DNA from: Sipunculus nudus
Lineage: Eukaryota > Annelida > Sipuncula > Golfingiida > Sipunculidae
Direction of reading: 5' to 3'
Length of the DNA: 64,000 nt
Assembly: GCA_026874595.1 (NCBI GenBank)
Contig: CM049314.1
Coordinates: 25,367,729-25,431,728 of the forward strand
Shown: one piece after another, positions 23,545 through 36,299 of the stretch
How positions within the stretch are numbered: the first letter of the stretch is position 1
Layout of the letters: each line of letters opens with the position of its first letter
Notes under the pieces: generated by a model
The model's input: only the letters and a program-made list of their open reading frames with translations
What the model was told of the DNA's origin: nothing
Database searches by the model: none
Translations under genes and position numbers: made by a program

Positions 23545-24495
23545 ATGACAGCAACCGATGTAATCCATCAATCAACCTGGGGAACAGTTGAGACCTGCGG
23601 TATACCGGAAGAGAACTATCTCAGATGGGAAAACAGCAATATGACTGCTATTGGTGAAAGCCGTAAGGAAGCCACTAGCACGACACGGTCTCTGCTTAAC
23701 CCTAAGATAGTAATTAGAATTGGAAGTTGGAATGTGAGAACTCTTTATGCAGTAGGAAAAACAGCTAATATAACTAAAGAGATGAGAAAATACAAGATAA
23801 ATCTATTAGGTGTAAGTGAAATGAGATGGACTGGTTTTGGGGAAATTAAAACAAACACAGGAGAAATAATACTATACTCAGGAAAGGAGTTTGTACATCA
23901 AAGCGGAGTTGCACTAATTCTAAACAAAGAAACTTATCAAAGCATGATAGAGTGGTATCCAGTTAGTGATTGGATTATTAGGGCGCGTTTTAATTCAAGA
24001 TTCTCTAAGATGTCAGTAATACAGACATATGCACCGACAAAAGAAGCGAGTGAAGAAGATAAGGAAGAATATTATGAACAGTTACAAGGAGAACAAGAAA
24101 ATATTCCAAGGCATGATTTGATTATTGTAATGGGAGACATGAATGCAAAAGTTGGATCAACAAATGAACACTGGGAAAGAGTAATGGGGAATGAGGGGGT
24201 TGGTCAGATAAACGAGAATGGTGAACGATTTGCTGAATTTTGTGAGTTTAATAACCAAGTAATAGGAGGAACACTTTTTAAGCACAGAGAAATACACAAG
24301 TATACATGGACATCACCTAATGGAAGAGATAGAAATCAAATTGACCACATTGCAATAAACGGAAAATACAAGAATTCTCTACTTGAGACACGGACAATGA
24401 GAGGTGCTGATATAGGAAGTGATCACATGCTAGTAGTTGCAAAACTAAAATTAAAACTAAACCGGACAAGGAAGAATAAACAGTCAGATTGGTAA
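23545..24495 (+). pseudogene. LINE apurinic-type endonuclease domain
   Basis: 316 residues. APE motifs in order: GSWNVRTL near residue 57, a catalytic-Glu region LLGVSEMRWTG near 87, TYAPT near 165, MGDMNAKVG near 195, TWTSP, QIDHI near 265 and GSDHMLV near 290. The enzyme nicks the target DNA to prime reverse transcription. The TAA at 24493 interrupts the protein: coding similarity continues in the same frame to a TAG at 24748. The frame opens near the leader, so the first ATG is only the likely start. Confidence 0.9.
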
Positions 24496-24845
24496 GTATA
24501 TAATACATCAGCACTAAAGAATAATGAGACCAAAAGGAAATTCATATTAGAATTAAAGAACAGATTTCGGTGCCTCGAGGAAATGGAAGAACAAGATGAC
24601 ATAGAAAACATATGGACACAACTCAAAAGAGTCGTGAACGAAACGGCAGTTTCCATACTAGGGAGAAAGAAAAAAGAAAATAAAGACTGGTTAAGTGAAC
24701 AGACTTGGAAGGCTATCGCAGAACGGAGAAAACTTATAAGTGATGAATAGTGTCAAATCAGTTAGGATACAGGAGATAAAAAAGAGGGAATATTATGTCA
24801 TGGACAAAGAAGTGAAAATCTAAAGCTAGGGCTGATAAAAGGAGA
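24496..24845 (+). pseudogene. LINE endonuclease-RT linker, broken
   Basis: Translatable in the endonuclease frame past the stop (ETKRKFILELKNRF, WTQLKRVVNETAVSILG, NKDWLSEQTW) to TAG at 24748-24750. A frame change with a small insertion near 24822 then leads to the RT frame. Confidence 0.7.
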
Positions 24846-25700
24846 ATGTTAGATGATATGGCGAATAAAGCTGAAAAAGCTGCAAATAGAAATGAGATAG
24901 GAACACTATACAGAATCACAAAACAGTTATGCAATGAGAAACACACACAATATAATGGAGTGAGAGACAAGGAGGGCAAACTGATAACTAATGAGGACTT
25001 AACACTTAAAAGATGGAAGGAACATTTTGAGGAAATACTTAATGTAAACACAAGCAGTGACTCGGAGGATATACAAACAGATTGGTATCTTGTAGAACCA
25101 CGTGAGGTGTTAGATGAGATAGACATTGGACCAATTACAATTAATGAAATAAAACAAAGTATTAAGAAGATGAAAGGAGGAAAAGCAACAGGAATAGATA
25201 ACATTAGTGCAGAACTATTAAAGGCTGATTTAGACCTGATAGCAAATGAACTACACAGAATGTATAACATTGTCTGGGAAAACAAAACCATTCCAGATGA
25301 CTGGGAAAAAGGCCTGATTATCAAAATACCCAAGAAAGGCGATCTTACAAAATGTGACAATTATAGAGGAATTTCCTTACTATGTAGCCCAGCTAAAATA
25401 TTTTGGAGAATCTTAATTGATAGAATTAGGAAAGGCATGGACAAAACTCTAAGGAAGGAACAGGCAGCATACAGGAAGGGCAGAGGGACCACAGATCGGA
25501 TCTTCATACTGAGAAACATAATAGAAATGAGTACTGAGTGGGAAGCACCGCTATATATAAACTTTATAGATTTTAAAAAAGCATTTGACAGTTTAGGAAG
25601 AGAGAGATTATGGGAAATTCTCAGAAATTATGGAAACCAGATGGTGACCTTGATAAAAAATTTATACGAGGGAAGCAGCTGTAGTGTTTTAGATAATTGA
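24846..25700 (+). pseudogene. LINE reverse transcriptase, N-terminal half
   Basis: 284 residues: RWKEHFEEILN, the MKGGKATGIDNISAELLK block, DWEKGLIIKIPKKGD, NYRGISLL, then EQAAYRKGRGTTDRIF and the first palm motif FIDFKKAFDSL with its catalytic Asp. The frame ends at TGA 25698-25700, just before the QGCVLSGFLF-like box, which is present but scrambled across the next 120 bp. Confidence 0.9.
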
Positions 25701-25827
25701 AAGACATCAGAATGTTTTGCAAGGATGTGTATTGTCAGGATTTATTTTTTATAATAGCAGTGGACTTGATAATGAGATGTGTAACTGATGGAAAGAGGCA
25801 AGAATAAGATGGAAATTTACAATTGTA

Positions 25828-26532
25828 TTGGATGACTTGGAATATGCAGATGATATCGCACTTTTAACAAGCAATCATCAACACATGCAAGAAAAGAGCG
25901 AAAGATTAAACAGAATAGCTAGGTTAATTGGTTTAGAAATTAATACTGAGAAAACAAAACTACTAAGAGTCACCAATACGAAGCATGATCCGATTTCAAT
26001 AGGAGGACAAGAAATTCAGGATGTAAATAATTTTACTTATCTTGGAGCAGAAATAAACAAGGAAGGAGGATCCGGGGAAGACATAAAGAGAAGAATTGAG
26101 TTGGCAAGAGGTGCATATGTTAGATTAAATAAACTGTGGAAATCTACCAGGTACAAGACAAACACGAAATTAAGAATTTTTAAAAGTAATGTACTATCAG
26201 TATTGTTATATAGTTCAGGAACATGGAGAATGACCGAAGCAGATAAGAGAAGGCTGGACGCTTTTCAAAGGAAATGTTTAAGAAGAATACTTAAGGTGTA
26301 CTGGCCAATGAAAATTACAAATGAGGAACTTTACAATGACGCAAAAATGAACTCAGTAACAGACTACATCAAAGTCAGACGTTGGAGATGGTTAGGGCAC
26401 GTTGTTAGGAAAGAGGACAACAGTGACACTAAAGTAGCTTTAACCTGGGCACAAGAAGGGAAGAGTCGAAGGGGTAGACCAAAGATAAATTGGAGAAGAA
26501 CAGTAGAGGCAGAAAGAGAGGAGATGGGATGA
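25828..26532 (+). pseudogene. LINE reverse transcriptase C-terminal half and tail domain
   Basis: Starts just before the catalytic YADD box (EYADDIALL). It continues through INTEKTK, the thumb-like FTYLGAEINKEGG and LLYSSGTW, to the Trp/Arg-rich tail (RRWRWLGHVVRKEDN, GRRGRPKINWRR... type) common in RTE-like LINEs. The frame differs from the preceding half. Confidence 0.9.
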
Positions 26533-26635
26533 AGAACCTGGAAGGAGACTGAAAGGATTGCTCAAGATAGAGAGAGATGGAGGGGTTGGATGCATGGCCT
26601 CATATGCCACCATGGGCATGAAGAGGGTAGGTAGG

Positions 26636-26650
26636 TACCACGGAACCAAT
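26636..26650. repeat. right target-site duplication of the RTE element
   Basis: TACCACGGAACCAAT, directly after the GGTAGG tail. Confidence 0.85.
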
Positions 26651-27239
26651 GACCGGCCTCAGCCGTCCTGAAAAATCCAGGCACGACAAACGGGATCGGC
26701 GAGACCCGAGAACTAGGTCAAGTTAACTTAAAACAGCTAGTTTCCTAATTTGCGCAGTCAGTGTTAACAGCGCCTCTGTGACAAACCCGTCTTGCATGGT
26801 GCAAGTCATGACCTCGGAGTAAGGTCCGTGGAAGAGAACCGCAAAAACAGCGCATACACGACCATCCATTGGTAGAAAAAACATTCAAATTGAAGATTTG
26901 ACAATGTTTTCTCATAAAACCATACGTTTCGTGCCTTTTATGGCATCTTTACCAGCTTAAGCCCTTTCTTATGACAAACTGCCTGGTTTTGTGCCATCAG
27001 GTTACCATTTTGGAGAGAAGTCATGAGGCCAGTATTAATATAGAAAGCATTGCGGCGTTACTGTTTAAATGAAACAGGTATATTGTGCAAAATGAATAAA
27101 CCCTTAAGCATGTTTAACCTGACATTTGACCAGTCACCGGCTCACTTGGATGATCAGTTAATGTAAACAATATGTGACTCTCAATTGCTTGTCACTCATG
27201 TCTTATGTCAGTATGAGATAATGGTTAGTCTCCCTATTC

Positions 27240-27660
27240 ATGAAGGTAATCCTCTTGCATAATGTTGAAAAGACTATAAGTAGTGTCGCTGTACTTTCAC
27301 CATTCATTAACACCCAGAAGCAGATATAACACGTAAACTATCCAAGGAAGTACGTTTATAAGTTTCTCTTTATCTTAACAATACCGCGTCACAGATATAT
27401 TATCGCAAAATAGATCCACAAGTTTATCAATATACAAAATATGTTTTACGGACTTATACCTATTGTTGGTTATATTTGGAATGGATGTTGTCGAAGCATA
27501 CTCTATATTTGCTCGATTTACTCAATTTTTGTGATTTACGCTTCTAAGGCGAATTGATTCGATTTCGGCTCATAAGCGTGCTGAGGGCACGAATTTTGCA
27601 TGAGAACTATCGTCGAACTCCATAGACAGATCTCGTATGTGGAAAAGGATGCAACAGACG
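27240..27660. repeat. diverged direct duplicate, copy 1
   Basis: Matches 30850-31260 in the same orientation. Shared blocks include CGCAAAATAGATCCACA, GTTGGTTAT/GCTGGTTAT, GGATGTTGTC, CATACTCTATATTTGCT/CATGCTCTATGTTTGCT and TGCATGAGA, with gaps between. It may be an old segmental duplication or two members of a repeat family. Confidence 0.6.
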
Positions 27661-28352
27661 AAAGGGAATGACAGATACCACGCGTACGATAAGATTCCTA
27701 AAGTGTTAAACCATTAAAATGCTTAAAATGTAGCGGATAAAATTAATTTATTATTTGTTGGAAGGAAGTAATCTGAGTCAGGTATTTGCATCCATGCAGG
27801 GTTCTGCAATACTTTATGGCCCATTCGATGTTTCCTGTCTTCAGCGACCAGGCATAGAAAAGTTTAGCGAGATGATATTACTCAGGATACATACATGCCG
27901 CCTTCCATTGTGTATAAAATACCAAAATACATCTGACGTTTATACGTGTCGCCTTAATTTAGAATACAATACAACTGATGTTTAGATATTCCCCCTCCCA
28001 CGAGGTTAAAACAATCAAGATCCAACTGGTGTTTATGCCTTCCATTAAGATATTCATACATACTTATTTTACGCTTTTAAATCATACGAAAGGCCTCATA
28101 CTACCAAGTATGTTGCACTTTATTAAAGAGAAATTTTAAACATCTTTGAGAGTGACTCTATAACAAAGCACCTTAACTGTTGTTTATTAGAGGTTCAACA
28201 TGACAAAGAACAAAACTGCGAAACGGGCGATGAAGTATAAGCAGCGTATACCGGGCGTAGGATAACCGGTATGTCGTAACGATTTTTTTTTCACTCTAGT
28301 TCTATTATCATATCGGTTATTTTATACAGTATGCGGTGTGAGGCAAAAAGGA

Positions 28353-28353
<1 letters not shown>

Positions 28354-28385
<32 letters not shown>
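28354..28385. repeat. (TTA)n microsatellite
   Basis: About ten TTA units. Confidence 0.9.
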
Positions 28386-30849
28386 CAGTGCAGTCAATGT
28401 TATTTGTTGCCTGATTTCTTGATAAGAAAATAAAACTTACAATATGTGTTTTGTTGATTTCTTTCTTCTTTTCCCTTTTAATCTATAATCTTTTCTTTAA
28501 TGCTTACGAAGATCATAGAATATGTCCACCTGCGTTTGTAGGTACGCGAGTCTATGCCTTCTGCGTATTTGTTAGTGTGTGTGCATTTGTGTAAGCGCGT
28601 AACCGTGCTTGAGTACCCACGTAATAATAAAAACTACACTTTTACCAATAACACTTCTAGTTACTGTTAATATATAATTGTAATAATTATTATTATTCCG
28701 AAAAAAATTAATATTCATTCTGTAAGTTTGTTGTACAGATGCTTTCTTAAAAGGGACCTAAACACGTACACAGCATGTCGAAGTAACACAAAAAATTGCG
28801 TCTACTCTTTGAAATGAAATGAAATGATACCCGCCAAAAAATTGCCCTTAAGCCGTTGGCTTACTTCTGTTCACAAGAGTTAAAAAAAGTGGCTAACATG
28901 CTAACATAAACATAGCTCGATCCCCACCTGTCTTGCAACCATCGTTTCACAACCGTGCATGTTCATGTTCAAGCCACAACGCCTGTCAATTAGGAGATCC
29001 CCTGACTGATCTTGACCAAAAAATGTAATACATGATCCCGCTGGCTGCCAATGTGTCGTCACATTCACATTCGTGATGTCATTGCCGATGTCGGCGGACT
29101 GACCGGTGTCCGAAAGACCAAGTGCTAAATTCTATTTATTTCACACGTATTGTTACACACGTACAAAGAGTGACACACTAATACGCGTGTTCACATAGTG
29201 ACTTTCATAAATACAGTGAAATATATATATAGGAAAAAAATGAACATGATCAGCATAATGAAATACATCCCGGGCTATCTTACTCCAAGAGTTTACTCCA
29301 TGCTATATAAATGAATGCACAATAAGATTCTCTCCTCTACCATCCATTGTGTAATTATTATGATATTTTGATTGTTATTAAATATACGGAACAACTATAA
29401 CACAATTAAAAATCCTAGAACAAAGTAAACGGATATGTTATCACAGTATATAAAATGACAACCTTGATTGGTATTTATCACTGGTATGTATAAAATCACC
29501 GAAAATATGGCAGTATTTTATAAAATGTTAACATCGAGTCTCGTGGTCACTTTTAATGAAAATTTTGCTGAACTGGTGCAATTTATTTTTTCGATCAAGT
29601 CATGTTTTGAAGAGAGCCACATATTAATAGGGTCTACAAATAGCAATGGCACAGATGTATTTCGACTTGTGAGGGTTAGATTCGTCACGTGGTATGACCA
29701 CTGAAATACGGTAATAATTATATATATAATATTAATATATATGTATGTGTGTGGGTATGTGACAATATGCGGTTCAAATGTATAATGTATATGTTACTTT
29801 ATAAAAATAAAAATAAAGGTGTTTAGCGGTGTGTCGCCATGACAATCAACATACTGTTCTGTTTCTCTTTCAGTTTTTGAACCGCCCGGGCTAATTGATT
29901 TAACACTTTTTCGGTCAAATTATTGGTTGTTGGTTATATGAATTTACCTTTTCAAGTTTATTCTTTGTACGGCAAACAGTAGTTCCTTAAAGTAATGGGT
30001 GCTAAACCCCTGCCCCGGGTCCGCCCCCTCGTCATTAGATTACGGTTGGTTCTTAGCTAGGTGTTGTGAACTAACAATGAGGATCATTAGACAGTTACGG
30101 AAATACCAGGATATACATAAGAGGATTTGTATTCTGCCGCCCTGTCATGTAGTTCGAAACAACCCATTCTGTAAAATAGGCAAACTCAGATTTAGTTCAC
30201 AGGATTACCACTGTTTTGGTGCCTACTAGGAAAATGTTACACTCCTCACGCAGAAGGTTATATACCACAGATCTCCTTCGTTTGATCCGCTGCTTTGTTT
30301 AACAAATTTTCGGAGTCTTGACACCAGGGCTTGCACAGGGCAAAGATTCAAATCAACGGGAGCGGGATATCACGGATTTAAAAGTTAAAGTTGGATGCAC
30401 GATGCGATACCACCCTCTAATTGGTCTGATTACATTTGTTTGACCTGTGCGAGCCCGGGTGAAAAGAATCTTGCTATTCAAACCAGCGGTCAAAACGAAA
30501 AAGAGTTGGATTGACTGCAATTTATAACCGCTGCGTGAGTAATGTAGGAAAGGGTTAAACTTTGTGCTACTTAGTCCCATATGTACCCAGGGGTCAGCCC
30601 AAACGGAAAATGATAGCGCAGTATTTTTTTTTTTTATTTAAAGCTCTGATTTCAAAAATGTATTAATGTAAGCAAGGGTCTCCCGGGTGCACTGGCCTAT
30701 GTTTATATATGCAGATTACATGCAGACCCTGCATATTGTAATGGATTTTAGCGTGCCGAATATACAAACCCAGTTGCATTACTGTGAACCACACGTGACC
30801 CTCAATCCCTTGACCCTCACTTCTTATGATACTATATACTGACTAATCA

Positions 30850-31260
30850 CCCATGCCATCATTTCAGTCACGTGATATTGTTGCATAATAGTGAACTGGC
30901 CATAACAGGTACCAATATATGATGACATTACATATTCATACATTGTCAGCGATTCTAGAAACAGATGTATCACACCTTATCACCAGGCAAGCACGTGCAT
31001 GTTTCTGTTTATATTTGCAATGCGACATCACGTATATTACACCGCAAAATAGATCCACAGGTTTGGCAAAATATATAATATGTTTACCGACAAATGCTTG
31101 ATGCTGGTTATGGATGTTGTCAAAACATGCTCTATGTTTGCTACATTTACTTAATAATTGTAATTTTCTATTCCCAGGCGATGATTTTGACGTAAAAGCT
31201 TACTTTGTGCATGAGAGAAATCCTTGACATCCATGGATAGTTCTTCTGTGTGGAGAATGA
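30850..31260. repeat. diverged direct duplicate, copy 2
   Basis: Partner of 27240-27660. It ends ~460 bp upstream of the PAN gene start codon, so it may include promoter-proximal DNA. Confidence 0.6.
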
Positions 31261-31721
31261 CTCTCCTGGTCACACGAGAATGGGCTGGATCCGTACCGCT
31301 AACCCAACGTGTCTTACTCTTACAGTATCTGTTTTGGCTTACATGCCCCCAGACTCATGGTGGTCCCGAAGCTTCACTCTGTGGATGTGATCCACTGACT
31401 GTAATTTATTATCTTATTGTTTCTAGAAATATGAAATTAGATAACCCTACTGCATTATAATATTGTTTTACGGCAGAGTAAAGTAACTAAAATCAATCGA
31501 TACATCATGTATATAGGATGAAAATTAATTAATATCCCATACTCATGGCCAAAGGCAGACGTTAATAAGTATTGTATACTGACTATTTTGATAAATATTG
31601 ATTCCTATTGCTACAATACAATCGGTCAATATGATCACGTGATGAACACAGCCAGCGTGATACCTAGAACCGCACATCCCGTCACTGATTTTCATAGTCA
31701 GTAGGGTCCACTCCAAGAAGC

Positions 31722-31776
31722 ATGGTCCGCACAACTTGCCTTTTCATGTTAATCGCTCTTTTGACCATTGGGAAAG
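31722..31776 (+). CDS. secreted two-PAN-domain protein, exon 1 (signal peptide)
   Basis: Codes MVRTTCLFMLIALLTIGK plus one base, then donor GTACGT (31777). The sequence is a classic short signal peptide with a hydrophobic LFMLIALLTIG core. The exon ends in phase 1. Exons 2 (37775-38005) and 3 (39175-39419) both begin in phase 1, so the three join without a frame break into a ~176-residue secreted protein with two cysteine-bearing PAN/Apple-like modules. PAN/Apple modules bind proteins or carbohydrates, and small multi-PAN proteins are common in invertebrates; the ligand is unknown. The gene is linked only by phase, order and strand, across a 6-kb intron; a transcript would confirm it. Confidence 0.65.
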
Positions 31777-33962
31777 GTACGTTCATTTATTTTTATCTCA
31801 ATGTGAATGTGTACATCGTTATAATTATTGTATTTTTTTATTTGTGAAATTATTATTTTTATTATCATAAAATACACTTAAAAGAAACTTTAATATTCAA
31901 AATGTTATATTTATATATTCTTTACGATATTTGTATATTAAAGATACCACATGATATATCAAAATTGTTGATGGACGAAGACATGATCTCTGGATGACGA
32001 GTGTGAAGGAGGAGGGGGGACATTGCAGGAATTTTTTTTTTATCAATAAAAGATAATAAGATTTTGATTCTTTTTCTGGACTAGACATGAAATCTCGCCC
32101 AATCGCCTGAAGGTAATAAACTGGGGTGAGAACGAACTCACCGAATAGTGATAGAGAGAATGAGAATGAGAGAGAGAGAGGCGCTTGATAAAGCAAAAAT
32201 ATGTGACAGTAATTATTGACGTCGCAGAAGGCTACATCATGAAAAACAGCTTAAAAGTAAAATTTATTTTATCATACTATTTTTAGTCATAATGGTTGGA
32301 TATATCATTGTTAATAGATGTTTGAAATCTTGATCGAAGCATAAAGATTTGAAACTGCCAAAAGACCAATGCCCCTTGATGGGGTGCCTCTCTAACATAT
32401 TGCGGGTAAAATATTATGAAGAAATTTACTGCCGTTTCATTTAAATGTATTTAGAATTACCACTCCTGAATTCAGTAAACTACTTTAATAAGCTTGAAAC
32501 CACCTATAATGCCATTTCCCATGATTCCCATATTCTTACAATAGTCATGTTAAAACACAGACGCTTACACTGTCCTGAACATTTTGAGTACTACATAAAT
32601 TTCTATTGTTCTTTTAGCTAATACTGGTCATAGAATTTGACAATAATATGGTCGGATCTTTTATGTAACATGAATAACAACAATAATATCACCCAGGCCC
32701 ATGTAAGATTTTTCTATCTTTAAGATGGTAGAAGTAACTGCATTTCAAATATAAATCAAATATAAATGTTCGGAGGGATAAATTCCCACAGGCCTTTATG
32801 CCACACGTTCAATATACGTAACAAATATGTGTAACTTTAATGAGTTCTAACTGAATTTAAGATGTTTTTGCCTGTACTGTTATTAACTGTTTAACTGTTT
32901 GATACACTATCTATTGTTAATTGTTGTATGTTAATTTGTGTCAAATAATTTCAAGTAAAATTATTTATATATAATATATAATACAATATGTAATGTATAT
33001 ATACTTTGCAAAGTATAATTACTTCGAATTTAAATAAATACTTTATGCATGGAATAACAAAGAATCATCAGTTCATAAATAAAACTATGCAAAGTGAAAC
33101 ATAATCCTTAATATCTACATGAAACTGATGTAGCCTTGAATTAAAGCATTGGTATTATTTTGAGGATGCTACAATTAGGCCAAAAAATCACAGTACATGC
33201 TAATATTTGATTTTTTATCTGAAAACATTAAAATTGGCCTGCGCACATATATAGCTCAAGAAATAACCTCCCGCGTTTCGAGTAATGAACAAAGTATATT
33301 TAAGTGCTTGCTTGCTGCAGCTGGATGTATATCATAGGATCTATACCAGGTGTAGCAGCTGCTGTCTTATGCGATATTAAAAGTAAGACTTATAGAAGTG
33401 ATAAGGTGTTTATATCAATTGACAATGGAATAACACTAACCAAATAAGTTTTACCATGTTGAGTTTGAGCTAATCGTAAATTCACAGGCATACACATGCA
33501 AGGAATCTAATTAAAAAAATAAAGAAAAACAGCAAACCGGAACCTTGCGCGCAGCCAACAATAGTCCCACGATCCCGGTGGATTGATGGTTTCATAATGA
33601 ATATCGATGTACACCTCAGACTTTTTATTGAGGTCTATATTTTAGGTACTAGTATACATCAGTTTTAAAAAAAAATGTAGAAAGTACGTAAAATAATCGA
33701 TAATCATCGGTCGTTACATTTTTCAGTCATCGATTATGATAATAAAACCAATTCCTACCTGTAGTATATTCCCCCCCCCCAACTTTTCAGCAAGGGGGGA
33801 TGGTCAATGCTGTTATTCCTCCCTGATGTTCAGAGAATTATATACAGACTTTGATTCCGTTTTTGAGTTTTCTATGATATGTAATATAACAAGACCTAGA
33901 GTAAACGTAACCTTTAAGTGAAACATAATACCTTTTTTTTTTAAACTTATACTACTTAATTG

Positions 33963-33966
<4 letters not shown>

Positions 33967-34013
<47 letters not shown>

Positions 34014-34021
34014 TATATATA

Positions 34022-34067
<46 letters not shown>
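33967..34067. repeat. (TA)n with AATT interruptions
   Basis: A ~100-bp nearly self-complementary TA tract; it could form a cruciform. Confidence 0.95.
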
Positions 34068-34072
<5 letters not shown>

Positions 34073-34282
34073 GTCCCAACATTAATTACCCTCTAAATCC
34101 GAGTCTTCCCCCCACTATTAAAGAAAAACTGACACCACTGCAGCACTATAGCTCGAATCTTGGTTTTATGTTAAAATCTTTATCATGAAGAATCAATGCT
34201 ACTTTTAAATGCATTTTGGGAAGGAAGAAGAAACGAGTCATAAGTACACTCCGTTCTGTTCCATGACACACATGACAGCACG

Positions 34283-34289
34283 TATAAAA
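34283..34289 (+). promoter_or_regulatory. possible TATA box
   Basis: TATAAAA, with a purine-rich transcript-like stretch after it and a donor-like CAG|GTATAT at 34347. It could be an alternative first exon of the PAN gene. No ATG with a signal sequence follows, so support is weak. Confidence 0.25.
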
Positions 34290-35161
34290 CGGCAGGACGT
34301 AAAGCAAAGCAGGCGCTAAGGATTATACTTGACAGATTAGCTACAGGTATATACATCAAACTACTTTTTATCTTTCAAACAGTGGAAGAGTTCCGATTCA
34401 ATTTATGATTACTTTCCCCAGAAAAGCGCAGATAATCCTGATCGATTGCATGCTAAGAAACAATAAACGAACAATACATTATTGGAAACATGCAAGTTTC
34501 TTGGATTAAGGGAAGCTTCACTCGGCGGTCACTCGCACTGCAAGTGCTCCAACTGAAGAGGAAATCCCAATAATGATGATTAAAGAGACTAGATTTAGGG
34601 TCGTTATAATTCTCATCTAAATGGTTCATAAGAAAAAAAGGATTATTATTGCATCAGAGAAATATAATAATTATATATTTACCCCTCTGTGTTAAATATA
34701 GAGATTATCAGCAAATCTTTGTTTAACGTTTTGAATATAACTGACAGTTAACTACAAGCAAAATAAAAACATATAGAAGTAACTGATTCAGTGCAATATA
34801 TACATCTCTGTTAAGGACCGGGGTTTTTATTTTGTTCTTGGCTTTAAGTAACAAGTATGTACTTTGCACACGTTTTATACAAGTTTGTGATTGGCTCTTA
34901 GTTTAACCATTTTCTTTCCCAACTAAACATATTTCATGTCCTCGCTAGTAGTTTTGTGTTTTTGTGGATCTGGTGCCAAAATATTGTTTTCGAGGGTTTA
35001 CTGATACCTTGTGGGAATATGGACCAATTTGACTATGGTATAAGACAGTAGATAACTTTTGGGTAAACGTGTTCTCGTCGTGTCGCATTTCTTGGTGTCT
35101 GTCGGTTTTCATTGTTTTAGCGGTAGCGGCTGATGGATATTAAGCAATAAATATATATGCA

Positions 35162-35167
<6 letters not shown>

Positions 35168-35201
<34 letters not shown>
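35168..35201. repeat. (TA)n microsatellite
   Basis: About 17 TA units. Confidence 0.9.
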
Positions 35202-35202
<1 letters not shown>

Positions 35203-35420
35203 TTATCATTATTGCTGTATACGTAATATATTATAGCCTTAGAAATATGTTTTTACACCTATATAAATAAAATCAAAATCAATGTTCATTTGGATTGTTA
35301 ATTGATAGGTACACGGGGGAGGGTACGGGTTGGGTGTTGGATGATTAACAATTTAATTGCTAGGGGATACAAAATATCTAAAATGAAACAGTTCTAGAGA
35401 TAATATGTTCATATGGGTTT

Positions 35421-35665
35421 TAAAGATGGCTACCTGGTGACCATATTGGACTTCTGACAGGTCTGACATCCAACAACAAACATCCTCTAAAAGAGACCAA
35501 ACATTAAACAAATCACAGAAACTGCACTGAACACAGGATTTCTAAGGTGGCTACCTGGCAGACATAGATTTCTGACAAGTCTGAAATTTGACATCACATT
35601 TTCCTCCAATAAGAAACCATACTTGTGGCCATTGCTCCAAAGAATGTTACAGTAATGAATGTCCA
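35421..35665. repeat. ~125-bp tandem duplication (GGCTACCTGG type)
   Basis: Two diverged units share GATGGCTACCTGG/GGTGGCTACCTGG, CTTCTGACAGGTCTGA/TTTCTGACAAGTCTGA, ACATC and an AGAGACCA/AGAAACCA end. Confidence 0.6.
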
Positions 35666-36299
35666 AAACAATTCGACAGGCATGATCAGGTCGGAGAGCT
35701 CCCCTAGCAGAATTAAGGACATGGAAATGTAAAAAGTGTAAGTCCAATATTTTTTAATTATCACCTTGCTTTTTAGCGGGGTTAGCAGGGTAGGTAAACT
35801 GCAAAACCTGAAAGAAAAGAAATGCAGAATAGATTACTAAGAGTCTTGTAAAAGAAATAAAGCCATCCCAAATCCAGGTACAGACCCACACATTATCAGA
35901 ACAAACACTTGCTAATTTATCTGATGATTTGTATAAAAATCTTTAGATATATAGGAAAATAAGTTTATTGCTATGATTACATTAAATAAACTGCAAATGT
36001 CCCCATCTTCTTATAAAGTAGCTTAAACTTAATACAATACTCTTATAGTCTTAATGCCTGGCCGAAGAATTTAGTAATACCTCCGGCAACAGGGTGTTTT
36101 TGTTATGCACTAATGATGTTCTTATCATTCAATGGGCTAATACAAAAGTGAGTCATATATCACAAGTGTCGCTAACAATTATGGCCACAAAGTAAAATAT
36201 ACCAGTTGGAGTGCAATGGTTATATATAGAAGAAAATAAAGATGGTCTACAACGTAAGTTTATATGGTGAACATCCCTGACCTATGTCCAGGGCCTTTT

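Larger units (their letters stand above)
23424..26635 (+). mobile_element. APE-type non-LTR retrotransposon (RTE-like LINE), near full length, inactive
   Basis: 3.2 kb between perfect 15-bp duplications. It starts with a GC-rich non-coding leader (CCTGGGTGACACCTCTAGAGG, AAGCCCGGAAGAAGGAGG). It then encodes an endonuclease, a linker, a reverse transcriptase and a basic C-terminal region, and ends in a short GGTAGGTAGGTA tail instead of poly(A). Single-protein architecture, small size and repeat tail fit the RTE clade. The coding region is cut by stops at 24493-24495 and 24748-24750 and by later frame changes, including 25700-25828. The perfect duplication argues for a fairly recent insertion, possibly of an already damaged copy. 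Confidence 0.9.
26651..31721. other. upstream intergenic region of the PAN gene
   Basis: No convincing coding exon is seen. It holds a (TTA)n tract at 28354-28385, TA runs, and two copies of a diverged ~400-bp segment listed separately. Confidence 0.5.

Noticed and set aside
24758-25360. 200-codon minus-strand frame
   Set aside because: Antisense to LINE reverse transcriptase; Ser/Phe-rich product without a domain.
28200-28263. 21-codon very basic frame (MTKNKTAKRAMK...)
   Set aside because: Too short, with no donor or homologue recognised.
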